Positions 13,401-25,806 of a stretch of DNA of 64,000 nt are shown here, in pieces. The notes under the pieces were generated by a model. It was not told the DNA's origin and did not search any database. It was given only the letters and a program-made list of their open reading frames with translations. The translations under genes and the position numbers were made by a program. The DNA comes from Dioscorea cayenensis subsp. rotundata (lineage: Eukaryota; Streptophyta; Magnoliopsida; Dioscoreales; Dioscoreaceae). The stretch spans positions 19,524,305-19,588,304 of the forward strand of contig NC_052488.1 in the NCBI RefSeq assembly GCF_009730915.1, in the 5' to 3' direction. Within the stretch, counting starts at the first letter, position 1; each line of letters opens with the position of its first letter.

Positions 13401-16400
13401 CCTCTTTACCTTCTGGGTTGAGGAAGCAAACCTGTCAATGGTTGAGTTTAAAATGTTACCATGTTAATGCAGCACTTTTAAAAATTATAGCAAGCCATTA
13501 AAGTGGATCTATGTTAGTTTGCAAAAGCGCTTTACCTGGAAATCTGGAAAACTCTCTCGCAAATGGGCTGCATCAAGAAACGTGTCCTTGAAATCAACAA
13601 CTTCAAGAAGATCAGGCATGTTGGTCCATTGTGCAGCAGAAGGATTTCCATAACCCAATAATATATTGTGCAGCCACTCAGGAACTGTAAAAGCTTCATT
13701 CATAAGATCTCGTATAGATTCTAAAATTGCTTTAAAATTATTTTCTTTCGGTTTCCTTCTCATTAATATGTTGAATGTTCCATATACATCTTCTGCACCC
13801 CTTTCAGCTCTATTAGTTGTGTCCATGTAATATTGCGCTGTATCAAGAGCAACAGTAACCGTACGAAGTTCACCTTTAGGTGGCTTCCACTCATCCCTTT
13901 TGATGCGACCTGTGAAATCATTCATAAGCACTCCCTCTTCATCATGAATTTCAATTACTTCGCACCCCCTGACAAATTGAAGACCAAGTCTCTCTGGCAC
14001 AGTTGACCTGGCAGCTTCTTCGGCGCTAAGAGGTTCAAAAGAAGGACGAATCGATAATAAAAATAAAACATCATGCTCTTTAAGTGCGTTCCATTCTGAT
14101 CTTATATGCGCCTTATAGCTAGCAATGCTGAAAGTAACTTCTGCAGTTGCAGAGGAGGGCTTTACTTCTCCGACATTTGGTTGTTTCACTTGGGTAATTT
14201 TGAAGTCCTTTATTGGAACAGCCATTCTCGACCAACCTCTGAAAGCAGTTTCCCCTTCACTATTAATATAAGATAGAAGGTGTGGAACAGCTTCCTGGAT
14301 ATCTTCACGAATCTCATAAGTTGATTCCAGACGAAAAAGATTAAAGTTTCTCAATAGATAATCATGAAGCGTCAAAAACTGCAGGTTAAGCTTTGGGAGG
14401 GCAAGGCATCCTTCTCCAGAGTAATTGATGCTTGGGACAACACTTTCATCCCACATTATCTGCTCATTTGGGTATAGAGGAAGAGCATTTATAGCCTCCT
14501 TTTGGGACTGGCGTTTCTCAAAGAAATAAACCAAAATTTCAATAAGGAAGTCAACTCTATCAGCACATGGATCTCCACCCGATACCAATTTAAGCTGTGT
14601 GAAGTAGAAGAGTTAACACTCCACAGAAAGATAGTAATTGCACAAACAGGAAGTAAGAAAATAAGCTTCCAACATTACCATCTAGATCTAATCCAAGAGA
14701 TGCCACAGATACATGAGACGCTCCTACATCTATCATGCAGATTATACTACTAAATTGTGAAGGACAAGCAAAATTTAAGATGAAAAAGAAAATCAAACAT
14801 GAAGGCCAATTAGAAATAAATATATGTTGGCAGATAATAATGAAGTAATAATAATCCATCATGTCATACGTCTCCTAGTATACATAAATATCTCATATTT
14901 TATCTCTTTCTTACAACTAACTCTCAAAACCTTACAAAGCTCTGGTAATAATATGATACACCGTGAGAAATTCATTATTATCCAGGAGCTGTTTAGGGTC
15001 AACCTAACATGCATGATTTAAATTTGACAAATCTACTTGAGATTACTCAAAATATGCTAAACATAATTTTTTTTACTTACATATTAAAATTGTTAGACAT
15101 GATGTTCACTAGCAGTTCAACAAAATAGAACTTCTAAAGTATCACCCATTTGGTGCAAAGATGCTCCAACAAACCCCACAGTCAGAAACTTTGGATCACA
15201 GCATAGAATGAGATGCTCAAGACATGGCACACTGAGATATATAACCTCAAATTGTGCTCTTAATACTTATGGGAAATGACAATAACCTTAAAAAAAATGG
15301 TAATAAAATTCAAGTGCCAACCTTATCGCAGACCAAATCTTTCAGTTCCTCGGCAGACAATATAGATAGTTTCTTTGAAAGATCAGCACGGTTATGAATG
15401 GCACCAATGTTACATAATGCAAGGTCCATCAACTAAAAAAAAAACAGGGTAGATACTATACGTTAGCACAATTAACAAGATATAGAAATATGAACAGATT
15501 GCAAAAAATATTTGTATATGAACCTTAGGTATTTTCTTAAAAGCTAATAGTTGAAATGCTTGCAAACGAGAATAGTGAGCTAGCAGCACATCATGATCAC
15601 TAAGCTGTGTTCCATCATGATCATCAATCTCAAAACCTTCATAAAACTGTAGCAAGTCTACCAACTGCGCAAAAAGTCTCCCCTTCTCATGAGTATATAG
15701 GGCACTTAGATGGCATTTAGAAACCACAGCAACATCAGCGACAAGAGGCTTCAAAAATCTGCATACAAAAGAAGTTAGATAGAGCACATAATAATCAACA
15801 AGTAGTAGTCGTTGATATAATTATCATTGAAGCTTCTTATTTATGAATGCATGTGAAAATTACACCACAGCACTTACGCACTTGACAGAATGTCAAGAAA
15901 ATACACAAGTTGGTTAATCTTCTAACAAAGTTAACTCAAAAATAAAGTGGTTCTCTAACAGATACTATATAACTAGAATACAGTATTCTGCATGGATACA
16001 TGGGTAAGAGAAGAAGATGAGCATATTGACAAGAGAGTTCATATAGTTGTTCAAGCCAAAAACATGCAAAAAATCCTGTTTTAAAAAGCTATGCAAGGAT
16101 ATAACAGACAGAAGATAATATAAAATTTGCAAGTCCCCATGCAACAAAATTTACCACATCTAAAAACACCTTGGAAAGCTAACAAACCAAGCAGAAACTT
16201 ATATTTGAAGGAAAAAAATATCAAATACAGATTAAGAACAAGCTTCTTTTATCATGAACTACGTCACACCAGCTGACTTTTTTTATGCCATAAAATCAGT
16301 AACAAAATGGCAACTTAGATCCTTCCAATCTAATGGTGATAAGGCTACTCCATCATCCAACAGGTACAGACAAGCCTAATAAAAGTTCAGAAATAAATCA

Positions 16401-18928
16401 CTGTAGAGTAAATAAGAGCTACCTTCTCGTAGGCAATTGACTCAGTAGATCAATCAGAAATTCTGTGAACCTTTCACAGTATAACACACAAGCATCATCC
16501 ATTTGTTCACCAATACTTGCCGCCCCAGGACTATCATCAGGCCTGGGTTGAATGATTTCAGAGTCGAGTATCTGGAAAAAGTATTCAAGGGTATACTAAG
16601 CAAAAATTCATGTAAGCATGATTACAAGATAGAAGAATTGCTTTCAATATGATACAAAAGAAACCTTCAAAAATTCTTCAATTAAATTTCGTAGAAATGT
16701 GACTTCAAGCATACTTGATGGCTCAAAAGTATGTCCTCCTTTTTTAGCATACTTGTTTTCTTTCTTGATCATCTTCTTCCACTTCAAGATTAAATGAGGA
16801 TTGAGACAGAATTCCATCTGATGAAGATGAAAGAAGTTCACAATATCAATCTTCCTATGTCATCAAATAATCAAATATCCTAGAAAACAATCAAAGGTAA
16901 AGGAATTAAAGTATCACCTGAAGTCGACCAGGTGATAGACAGTGCCATAGCTGCAGACTTACTAACTTCAAAACAGTTCCACTAACAATCTCATCCTCCA
17001 AACTCTGTCATAAGGTGTATGCAAAAGCAGGCTCAATGCAAGTTAGCAATATGAGTGCCAAGCTATAAAAGGTTGCTAGAGACATCTATGAATATACAAT
17101 TACAACCTCTAAATAACAATGCCAATGCTTTATAAAAAGAGCATATGTATTCTAGAACTGCTAATGCCTGTTCATTGCACTGCCCATTAGGACACTTCAA
17201 AGCAAGTTAGCAACATGAGTGCCAAACTACAAAATGTTTCTAAAGGCATCTATGAATATATAATTACAACCTTTAAAGAACAAGGTAATTGTTTTATATA
17301 ACAAGCATAAGTACTCTAGAACTAGTAGAAGATAATGTGTGTTCATTGCATTGCCCATTAGGACACTTACAGATACTATCTAATAAAAAAGGTTTTGATC
17401 CTAAAACATTTAATGAAAATTCTCGCACAAAAAAAAAGCCTTCTAAATATTCGGGATGATAGAAAAGCTCAGAATCTAAATCAACTGTGTAATTCTCAAC
17501 TCTTCCCATTTGCATGAAGATAAAAAAAAATTTGGATGAAGAAACCTTATCTCAGACAAAGAAATAACAGCCACTGCCAGAGAAATATAAAGGTAAGTAG
17601 AAGAACACACACAACATTCACTGGTTCAGATACTAAGAACAAAACTGAGAATGAATATTAAAAACAATGCAAACTACATTAGCATTGCAAGAATTATTGC
17701 ATCAGTTAAGACCTCATAAGTATAATTGCAGTTGCCTATTAACAACTAAATACAGCAAAATGAACAGCAGCAACATTACTTATGTTGGGTTTGGCAAGAG
17801 TTATTTGGAAGTACAGGACTTAATTCTTCAAAATTGGAAAAGGTTTAAATATCAATCATAATAGTTTAACCTCATAACCACCAGAAATTTAAAAAAGAAA
17901 TAATCAACAAGTAGATATGCTAACGACAAGTAAAAAACACTGCATGCGTTGATTTGAGAAAATTTTCATGATATTAATCATGAAAAGTGTAGCTAGCACA
18001 AATGTCAGAGAAACTCATTTAAAAAAAGAAAAAGAAAAAAAAAAATACTCACCACCACAATATAAACAAAGTATCACAGAAAAGATAAAGCGTTGGAGGA
18101 TAAAACAAACCTGGAAAGCATGAATCATGAATAACAAGTAATTTGTCTTTTCAGCAATACTTAGATCTCTCCCCTGCAAATACATAATTATAAAATATCT
18201 AACATTAATATATCCAACTCTTGATATCTGTTGACACATGCTTCTTAAATTCAAGCCAGACACCCTTCATGAACACAAATCTGACACTAAGCTCGGCATT
18301 TGTAATTTAATTATAAACAATAATATATTGATCTAACCTCTTCTTTCAGTCGGAGGACGCTCCCCAAGAATCCTCTGAACGCATCCTTCCGATCATGGAA
18401 ACAAATCCATGCAGCCACATTCTCCCGAAACTTCAAAAACAAAGTAAACACTAAAAAAATCAAACAATTTACCATTATTATCTTAAAAAATTCAAGCTTT
18501 TACACTGTGCAAACCTTCTCATTAACCATGAGTATCATCGACATCACATGCTCCAAAGTGGCCGTTTCCGGATTGAAATTAGGCCACAAATAGTTCTCCA
18601 AATACTGGCTTACTTCCAAAATCATAACCCTATGAAGAGGCACAGTCTTGCGAGCTCCGGATACTAAAAGTTCAGTGTCGTATATCTCTTTCACGAGGCT
18701 AGGGTCGAAGGGACGAGCAGGGGGCTCAGCACCAGCGGCGCGGGACCAGTTGGAGGCGGCGATCTTAGTAAGCCTATCGCGCTGGATCTCGAGAAGAGTG
18801 ATGGAACCAGAAAGGGATGCTCCCTGCGGTGCCGCAGCCGCGGGAGCCGCCGGGGGGTTGTCAATATGGTACTCAGCGACGCGGTGGCGCCGGAAGTCGT
18901 AGGGGCCGGTTCCATAAACCTTTGGCAT
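10491..18928 (-). CDS. AQR: RNA helicase aquarius (intron-binding protein, AQR/EMB2765)
   Basis: Aquarius is the superfamily 1 (Upf1-like) helicase of the spliceosome that binds intron RNA upstream of the branch site. I can assemble 14 exons that join in frame to 1,529 codons, close to the family length (about 1,500): 18515-18928, 18338-18430, 18111-18173, 16918-17004, 16665-16817, 16423-16571, 15524-15758, 15322-15432, 13536-14594, 13165-13431, 12849-13034, 11355-12506, 10865-11215 and 10491-10760. The N-terminal armadillo-like part starts [20 protein letters not shown]. Helicase motifs are GPPGTGKT (about residue 894), MEESAQ (about 1130), [25 protein letters not shown] and [10 protein letters not shown]. 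Intron 12 needs a GC donor (AAG|GCAAGT). The C-terminal tail is acidic with imperfect GDTGN-like repeats. No lesion is visible. Confidence 0.95.
11216..11354 (-). other. GC-AG intron 12 of Aquarius
   Basis: Exon 12 must end at PPSK to continue with [10 protein letters not shown] in exon 13. The donor there reads AAG|GCAAGT, the usual GC-AG donor consensus, and the acceptor is CATCAG. The nearby GT (A|GTAAGG, five bases upstream) would shift the frame and hit a stop within a few codons. Confidence 0.85.
17038..17370. repeat. tandem duplication inside Aquarius intron 3
   Basis: Two copies of a unit of about 164-171 bp lie side by side (17038-17201 and 17202-17370). Each starts GCAAGTTAGCAA and ends with CCCATTAGGACACTT. 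They differ by scattered substitutions and small indels, so the duplication is not recent. It makes up part of the largest intron of the gene (17005-18110). Confidence 0.85.
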
Positions 18929-19049
18929 TGGATCGAATGCGAGGGTTTGCGAATGTTTTGGAGGGAGGGCTTAGTTTCTCCTTCTAGGGTTTCATGGCGG
19001 TTTGAAAAAGAGATTTCTTGAACCTCCTCTCCTCGCACTTTGTTCGGCT

Positions 19050-19066
19050 TTTTTTAATATATAAAT
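19050..19066 (-). promoter_or_regulatory. TATA-like element upstream of Aquarius
   Basis: On the minus strand the sequence TTTATATATTA lies about 125 bp upstream of the Aquarius ATG, followed by a short GC-richer leader. This is a reasonable core promoter, but (TA)n sequence just beyond it (19078-19110) makes the call uncertain. Confidence 0.4.
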
Positions 19067-19071
19067 GTGTA

Positions 19072-19112
<41 letters not shown>

Positions 19113-20624
19113 AGATGATCTCCGGTTTTTATTTTAAATATTACAAAAATTTTTTACTAAATTACACATATTTGAGATTATTTATCAAAAATATTGAGTT
19201 GGTGGAAAATGGTAAAAATTTTTCCCCGATTTTTAGACTTTTTTTATTTTTTTATTTTTATTTTTAAAATAAAGAAAACGGGAGAGTTTCTCCCGTTTTC
19301 ATTTTTTTAAATTAAAAAAATTATGAAAAAGGAGAAACTCCCGTTTTCAAATTTTTAAATTTTTTTAATAAATAAAAATGAAAATAGGAGAGTAACTCCC
19401 ATTTTCTTTTTTTTTTTTAAAAGGTTCAAACGATCATGCTCTCCTTGTCCTTGGTTGATGTTTCACCAATGCTTTTTAAATATTCTTCATTCATTAGCCA
19501 ATAGCATTGTTGTTTCACCAATGCTGTTTCACTAATGCTTTTATTAAAAAGCAAAAAACAAAAACACCGAGTAATAGGCTAATAGCAACTTTAGTAACGA
19601 ATATAAATTTACCCGTTGAATTATTTTATTATTATTTTTTCTTATATAATACCCAATTCCCACTTCATGCTATCTCCCCCTCCATTCTCATTTTGTAATA
19701 TTTTAATCTTATTTCAAGTTCTAATTGTGCGGGTGTTTTTCTACTTACGCGTGTCACGAGATTTCATTGATAAGTCGATGGCGTTCTTAAGATTACAGAG
19801 TGATCGCATTTCATTTATTTTGTCGAGAAAATGTAATATTTTTTTGTATACTTAGATAACTTTGAAATTAATTATTTATTAAAAATTATATTAAGACATT
19901 AGTTTCACCTAATAATTTTTTATGTCATAATTATTAATCATATTAATAATTATCTTATTAGCTGCCGAAGCATGTTTAATTAGATAACACACTATATTTT
20001 TAGGATTTTTTTATTAATATTTGTATTATGTCATAATTAATTATTGTATTAATAATTGTTAACCTCGAAGCATGTTTACTTAGATAACCTAGTATATTAT
20101 TTGGTTATTTTTTATTAATAATTGTATTAAGTCATTATTTTATATTAAAAATTGTATTATATCATAATTATTAATCGTATTAATAATTATCATGTTTAAT
20201 TAGATAACCACTATATTTTTAGGGTAATTTTTTTATTATTAATAATCGTATTATGTCATTAGGTTTTATGAATAATTTTATTATGTCATAATTAATTATT
20301 GTATTAATAATTGTTATATTAACCTCGAAGAATGTTTATTTAGATAACTTAGTATATTATTCGGTTATTTTTTATCAATAATTGTATTAAGTCGTTATTT
20401 TATATTAATAATTATATTATGTCATAAATATTAATCGTATTAATAATTATCTTATTAGCTCCCCAATCATGTTTAATTAGATAACCTACTACATTTTTAG
20501 GTAATTTTGTTTATTATTAATAATTGTATTATGTCATTAGGTTTTATGAATAATTTTATTATGTCATAATTAATTATTTTATTAATAATTGTCATATTAA
20601 CCTTGAAGCATGTTTATTTAGATA
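19113..20624. mobile_element. unclassified hairpin-ended repeat element, copy 1 (cut by gap)
   Basis: The left end (19113-19430) carries near-palindromes. The best is at 19274-19300, with 12-nt arms GAAAACGGGAGA and TCTCCCGTTTTC around GTT; related ones follow at about 19331 and 19381. Next comes a block (19640-19860) and AT-rich tandem repeats. The same block and AT repeats occur in inverted orientation at 62140-62540, and the hairpin end recurs in direct orientation at 61200 and 62749. The simplest reading is a non-autonomous element with long terminal inverted repeats whose right half lies in the N gap. No transposase is visible. Confidence 0.55.
19960..20624. repeat. AT-rich tandem repeat running into the gap
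   Basis: CATGTTTA(A/C/T)TTAGATAAC-like words occur at 19971, 20071, 20191, 20331, 20468 and 20609. Two alternating variants (after GAAG or without it) give a higher-order period growing from about 220 to 278 bp. Between them are strings of ATTAATAATTGTATTATGTC. The array stops only at the Ns. Confidence 0.8.
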
Positions 20625-21624
20625 NNNNNNNNNNNNNNNNNNNNNNNNNNNNNNNNNNNNNNNNNNNNNNNNNNNNNNNNNNNNNNNNNNNNNNNNNNNN
20701 NNNNNNNNNNNNNNNNNNNNNNNNNNNNNNNNNNNNNNNNNNNNNNNNNNNNNNNNNNNNNNNNNNNNNNNNNNNNNNNNNNNNNNNNNNNNNNNNNNNN
20801 NNNNNNNNNNNNNNNNNNNNNNNNNNNNNNNNNNNNNNNNNNNNNNNNNNNNNNNNNNNNNNNNNNNNNNNNNNNNNNNNNNNNNNNNNNNNNNNNNNNN
20901 NNNNNNNNNNNNNNNNNNNNNNNNNNNNNNNNNNNNNNNNNNNNNNNNNNNNNNNNNNNNNNNNNNNNNNNNNNNNNNNNNNNNNNNNNNNNNNNNNNNN
21001 NNNNNNNNNNNNNNNNNNNNNNNNNNNNNNNNNNNNNNNNNNNNNNNNNNNNNNNNNNNNNNNNNNNNNNNNNNNNNNNNNNNNNNNNNNNNNNNNNNNN
21101 NNNNNNNNNNNNNNNNNNNNNNNNNNNNNNNNNNNNNNNNNNNNNNNNNNNNNNNNNNNNNNNNNNNNNNNNNNNNNNNNNNNNNNNNNNNNNNNNNNNN
21201 NNNNNNNNNNNNNNNNNNNNNNNNNNNNNNNNNNNNNNNNNNNNNNNNNNNNNNNNNNNNNNNNNNNNNNNNNNNNNNNNNNNNNNNNNNNNNNNNNNNN
21301 NNNNNNNNNNNNNNNNNNNNNNNNNNNNNNNNNNNNNNNNNNNNNNNNNNNNNNNNNNNNNNNNNNNNNNNNNNNNNNNNNNNNNNNNNNNNNNNNNNNN
21401 NNNNNNNNNNNNNNNNNNNNNNNNNNNNNNNNNNNNNNNNNNNNNNNNNNNNNNNNNNNNNNNNNNNNNNNNNNNNNNNNNNNNNNNNNNNNNNNNNNNN
21501 NNNNNNNNNNNNNNNNNNNNNNNNNNNNNNNNNNNNNNNNNNNNNNNNNNNNNNNNNNNNNNNNNNNNNNNNNNNNNNNNNNNNNNNNNNNNNNNNNNNN
21601 NNNNNNNNNNNNNNNNNNNNNNNN
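20625..21624. other. assembly gap of exactly 1,000 N
   Basis: The run of N is exactly 1,000 bases, which suggests a placeholder of unknown true length. It interrupts a tandem repeat, the expected place for an assembly break. Confidence 0.99.
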
Positions 21625-23029
21625 GGGTATAACGGAACCAACTATATAGCTAACAAGATATATAGTAATAGTTGTTGTGAGTCCAATGATAGAAACACAA
21701 CTTTATTTATCTATTGAGGAAGGATATATTGTTTTCATTTCTAGTTTTTTTTTTCTTTTGACTCAATATGTGCACATTTTATTTGTAAAAAAAATAAAAG
21801 AGATTATTTTTTAAACTTGGTTTTAAAAAATAACACTTTTATTAACATTTCACTTTAGTAATTAGGATGTTATTTCTATAGCATGAAGAGCAATAAGTGA
21901 TAGTAGTGAATTCAACGATAGAATTTTTTTTATTAGAGTATATAAATCACTAATTAATTAAGGAAGAATAACTGATAATGGTAGAGATAAATGAAATAAT
22001 TAAAATGTATTTAAATAAATACATTTTCTCTATTTATTATATCAAGTAATTAATTTTTGATCACTTGATATAAATAAATACATATGAATTCTTTAAAAGC
22101 TATCAAATAAATACAATGATCATTATATCATACAAGCATAATTTCTATATTGAAAGAAAGATACATGCATGCATGCAATCAATAATAGAAAGTTAGAAAC
22201 ACAACCACACATATCTATTAATTAATGAGGCGCATATGATATTGTTTCTCACTTTTTAGTTTTCACTTCTAAAGTGATATATAGTTATGAGTTCAATGAT
22301 AGAAGCACAACAATTAATATACTTCTATTGCTTCCCATTTGTTTGCTATTCTTATATTGGATGCTAAGAGTATATATTATTTTTTTATTTGTCATCTTGA
22401 TTAGAGAGTTGACATGTTATGTTAAGTTTTCTGTTTGATAAATGAAAGTGACAAGATAGATATAGATATATAGATGCCATTAATTCCTATATCATATAAA
22501 AACAAAAATCCATGCATGCATGCAACAAATGCTTAGTGAGGTCAATAATACAAACAGAACCATAATTATTGAGGCTAAGTATAGTGTGTCTCTTTTAATT
22601 AGTGTTTTGTTTCTACATATTTATCTTGGAACATTTTTTGTTTGTCGTATTAATTAGTCTCTTTTTATTTTTTATCAGCTTAAAAAAATATAAATTCTTG
22701 AAAGTCAAAGATTGTACTAATTTTCTGTCAAGTTTCCTGTTAGAATAAAGTGAAAGTGACAAAATATAAAAGCTTGGTAAGCAAAACTAATCTCTGGATA
22801 ATTTAAGTATATATTGTTTTCAATTTTATTATCATTTAATATTGTTAATCACATTAATTATATCAGATGAAATGTAAGTAGATTTTTCTCCATAACTTAC
22901 AAATTGAATTTATTTTTTACATAGAATGGAAATTTGAGTGATCAAAATATCAATTTGCCCTCTATTTATTTATTTATTTATTTATTTTATTCCTATATCC
23001 AAACAAATATTTTTTTTTTTGTGGCAATT
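21625..23029. repeat. diverged repeats right of the gap
   Basis: No gene is visible. Phrases such as GAGTCCAATGATAGAAACAC, GAATTCAACGATAGAA and GAGTTCAATGATAGAAGCAC recur at about 21680, 21908 and 22288. CATGCATGCATGCAA occurs at about 22165 and 22510. They look like old copies of a few-hundred-bp unit. Confidence 0.5.
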
Positions 23030-23759
23030 GCCAAAAACCCCTTGACAATTTTTTTATGGACAATTACCCCACCCAACTTTTGGTATCTTAAAAAAACCCC
23101 TCCTTTTTCCTCAATTGACTTTTCAACCCATCATGTATCTAATGGATAGAAACAAAGTTAGTTAAAATTTTTATGGACGATATTACCCTTACATGGGAAG
23201 TTGTGGACAACCACCAACTTTGGCGCTTAAGAATAAAAACACCAGAAGATAAATATGTTTTTTTTTTTGGTAATCCCAAGAGAATTTCATCTTTATTGGT
23301 GGAACTTTTTTCCTCTCTTCGGCCTTTCATCTACTTGCAAGAAAGGACCCACACTTCTTTCCCTTGTTCGCCAAGCGTTTGATCCCCATGGATATTGTGT
23401 TATGGAGAAAATAGTTACTGGAAGCAAGCTTCTTTAGGACCTATGTTGTCATACCTCGATCGCAAAGAGATAATAAGTCATTGAGAATTTATGTTATAGT
23501 TTTACACTATATGTTAATGCGTATCTGATTAAGTTTAATAGTTTATGTTTAATAGTTTTGGGTTTCTGTTTATGAATATACTTTTTACGTTTAACAATAG
23601 TTGTTTTTGTTTAAGTTATCTTATTTCCGTTTATCAATCCCGGTTTCTATTTAAGCTAGCACATTTATGTTTAACAATAGTTTGTTTTGTTTAAATTACC
23701 TCGTTTCCATTTATCAATCTTGTGTTTAAGCTAACGCACTCATTCATTGCAACATAGAT

Positions 23760-24211
23760 TGTTAGGAAAAATATAGGATCCGCAGGGGAAATCAAGAGAG
23801 CAACGAGACAATAAAAACACAAGATTTAAGAGGTTTGGCAATGTGTCGACGTCCTCGGGAGTGGAGCAGCCGTAATCCTCTTATTCACTTGTCTCTCCTC
23901 ACAGTTGAGACAAAAGACTAGGGTGACAAATACTTATAAGTAAAAACCTAAATTTATCCAAATACAAACCATCCTAACCCTATCTGGATCCTAAACATAT
24001 CCAGATTCTAAACCTATCCGGATACAAATTACAAGATTATCAAATCATAATCATAATCATAACAAGATACAAATTACCCTTGTATCCTACCGCGGGCATT
24101 TCCCCCACACCCCAACCTATCAAATTAATGATCCCACAATATGATAGATGTTGTCACGCCACTCCACTATGTTCTTGCTCGTTTACTTGTGTATATGAGC
24201 CATACACAACA
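23760..24211 (-). mobile_element. solo LTR of a copia-type retrotransposon
   Basis: The 452-bp segment starts TGTTAGG and ends ACACAACA, and is flanked on both sides by TAGAT (23755-23759 and 24212-24216), a perfect 5-bp target duplication. Much of it matches the LTR at 56918-57241, for example CCTCGGGAGTGGAGCAGCCG. That copy is attached to copia gag on the minus strand, so this LTR also reads on the minus strand. No internal sequence remains, as after LTR-LTR recombination. Confidence 0.9.
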
Positions 24212-25514
24212 TAGATCACATAAAAACGATCACATGACAAGCAACAACAACCATTCAAATTGATTCTAGCCAAAATCAAACAACCAAAATTACTAACAAA
24301 TCAATAAAATGATCCAAAAAAGATTTGATCTTCAAAGTCAAATGCCAAAACCATCACCAAATCAATTAAAGAAAAAACAAGAACAAGAACTTTAGGAAAT
24401 TGGAACATAAAAGAGCCACCTTTTCATGGATATATGGATCAATCTCTCTAGCTTTGAGTTGAATGAGGCGGCCGAGAGAAATGATGCAGATTTTCGCCTC
24501 CGAGCTTTGCAAAGTGAGGGATTCATGGCCTATTGAAAAGAGCGAAGAAGAGGAGAACGATAAGGACACGGCCCTGTTCACAACCTCTCATTCTCTTTCT
24601 TCGCTTCTTTAGTCTTAAATGCTCATCTAATTTATCAGTTTATTTGCATATTACCCCCTCAAATCCTCTCTAATTCTCAAATAATTGTTGTTCTATAAAC
24701 TTTAAACTATTTTACCTAATCCTTTAAATCATGCAGATTTCTATCAATATTTCCCTCTTAATTTAGAAATTATTACCCCTCAAATCCTCTCTAATTCTTA
24801 ATTAATTCTTGTTCGGGTTTCAAAATTATCTTTATTTAAAAATATGATTTAATAAAATGTGAATTTGAATATGAGTTATTAGAAGTTGAAGAAGTACATT
24901 AAATATAAAGATAAATTTTAACGTTTTACGTTTAACAATAGTTATTTTTGATTAAGTTATCTTGTTTTCGTTTATCAATCCTGGGTTCTGTTTAAGTTAA
25001 CACGTTTTCGTGTAACAGTCTCGGTTACTATTTAAGTTTACTCGTTTATATTTATCTGATTATGTTAAAGCGTATTGTTAAATGTTTTACTTTTAATTTG
25101 TTGGGTTTCAATAGTTTTACATTATATGTTAATGCGTATCTGATTAAGTTTACTAGTTTGTGTTTAATAGTTTTGGTTTCTATATATTTATGAATACGTT
25201 TTTTACATTTAACAATAGTTTTTTGTTTAAGTTATTTTGTTTCCGTTTCTCAATCTGGGTTTCTGTTTAAGTTAACATGTTTCCGTTTAATAGTCTTAGT
25301 TTCTGTTTAACAATTGTTATTTTTGTTTAAATTACCTTGTTTCCGTTTAATTATCCGGGTTTGTGTTTAAGCTAACGCGCTCCCAACAATCAGCCCCATG
25401 ATAAACATTCCGACAATTTCAAATTTGTCCATACAAACAAAAAAAATGGGCATAAATCGGATGAATAGGAATTAAAAACACACACACACACACACACGTA
25501 CCAATTCAAAATCT

Positions 25515-25806
25515 CTTAGGAGATCAACATAAGCCCTAAATCGGTCCTCCATCTCAAGCCTCTTCTTTTCTCTCTTACAAAACACCTAATACCTCTCACC
25601 CTTCTCATCCTCCTTCCGTCCATCAGATTTCTTCGATTCTCCAAAGCGCAGCACATCCCCCATCGGTATATCGATCCCCACCGGTCTCTTCCTCTTCAAG
25701 GCCGAGCTGAGGTCGAGCCTTTTCCACCCGACTCCGCCGTCAAACTTGAACACGAACCCGAAGAATCCATAGCAACAGAAGGCGGCGACGAAAACGGTCG
25801 AAGTCC
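25515..25806 (-). pseudogene. captured gene fragment, family not recognised
   Basis: On the minus strand a GC-richer stretch reads as a coding-like frame without a start: STVFVAAFCCYGFFGFVFKF, then GWKRLDLSSALKRKRPVG, then GESKKSDGRKEDEKGERY. One in-frame stop (TAG) follows, then the same frame continues with KREKKRLEMEDRFRAYVDLL. The hydrophobic start followed by a basic, charged tail would fit a small membrane protein. GC content is higher than in the flanks, and repeats surround it. I read it as a host-gene piece carried by the surrounding element. I do not recognise the parent gene. Confidence 0.45.

Noticed and set aside
20592..21649. Long open frames on both strands across the run of N
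   Set aside because: They consist almost only of unknown bases and have no meaning.
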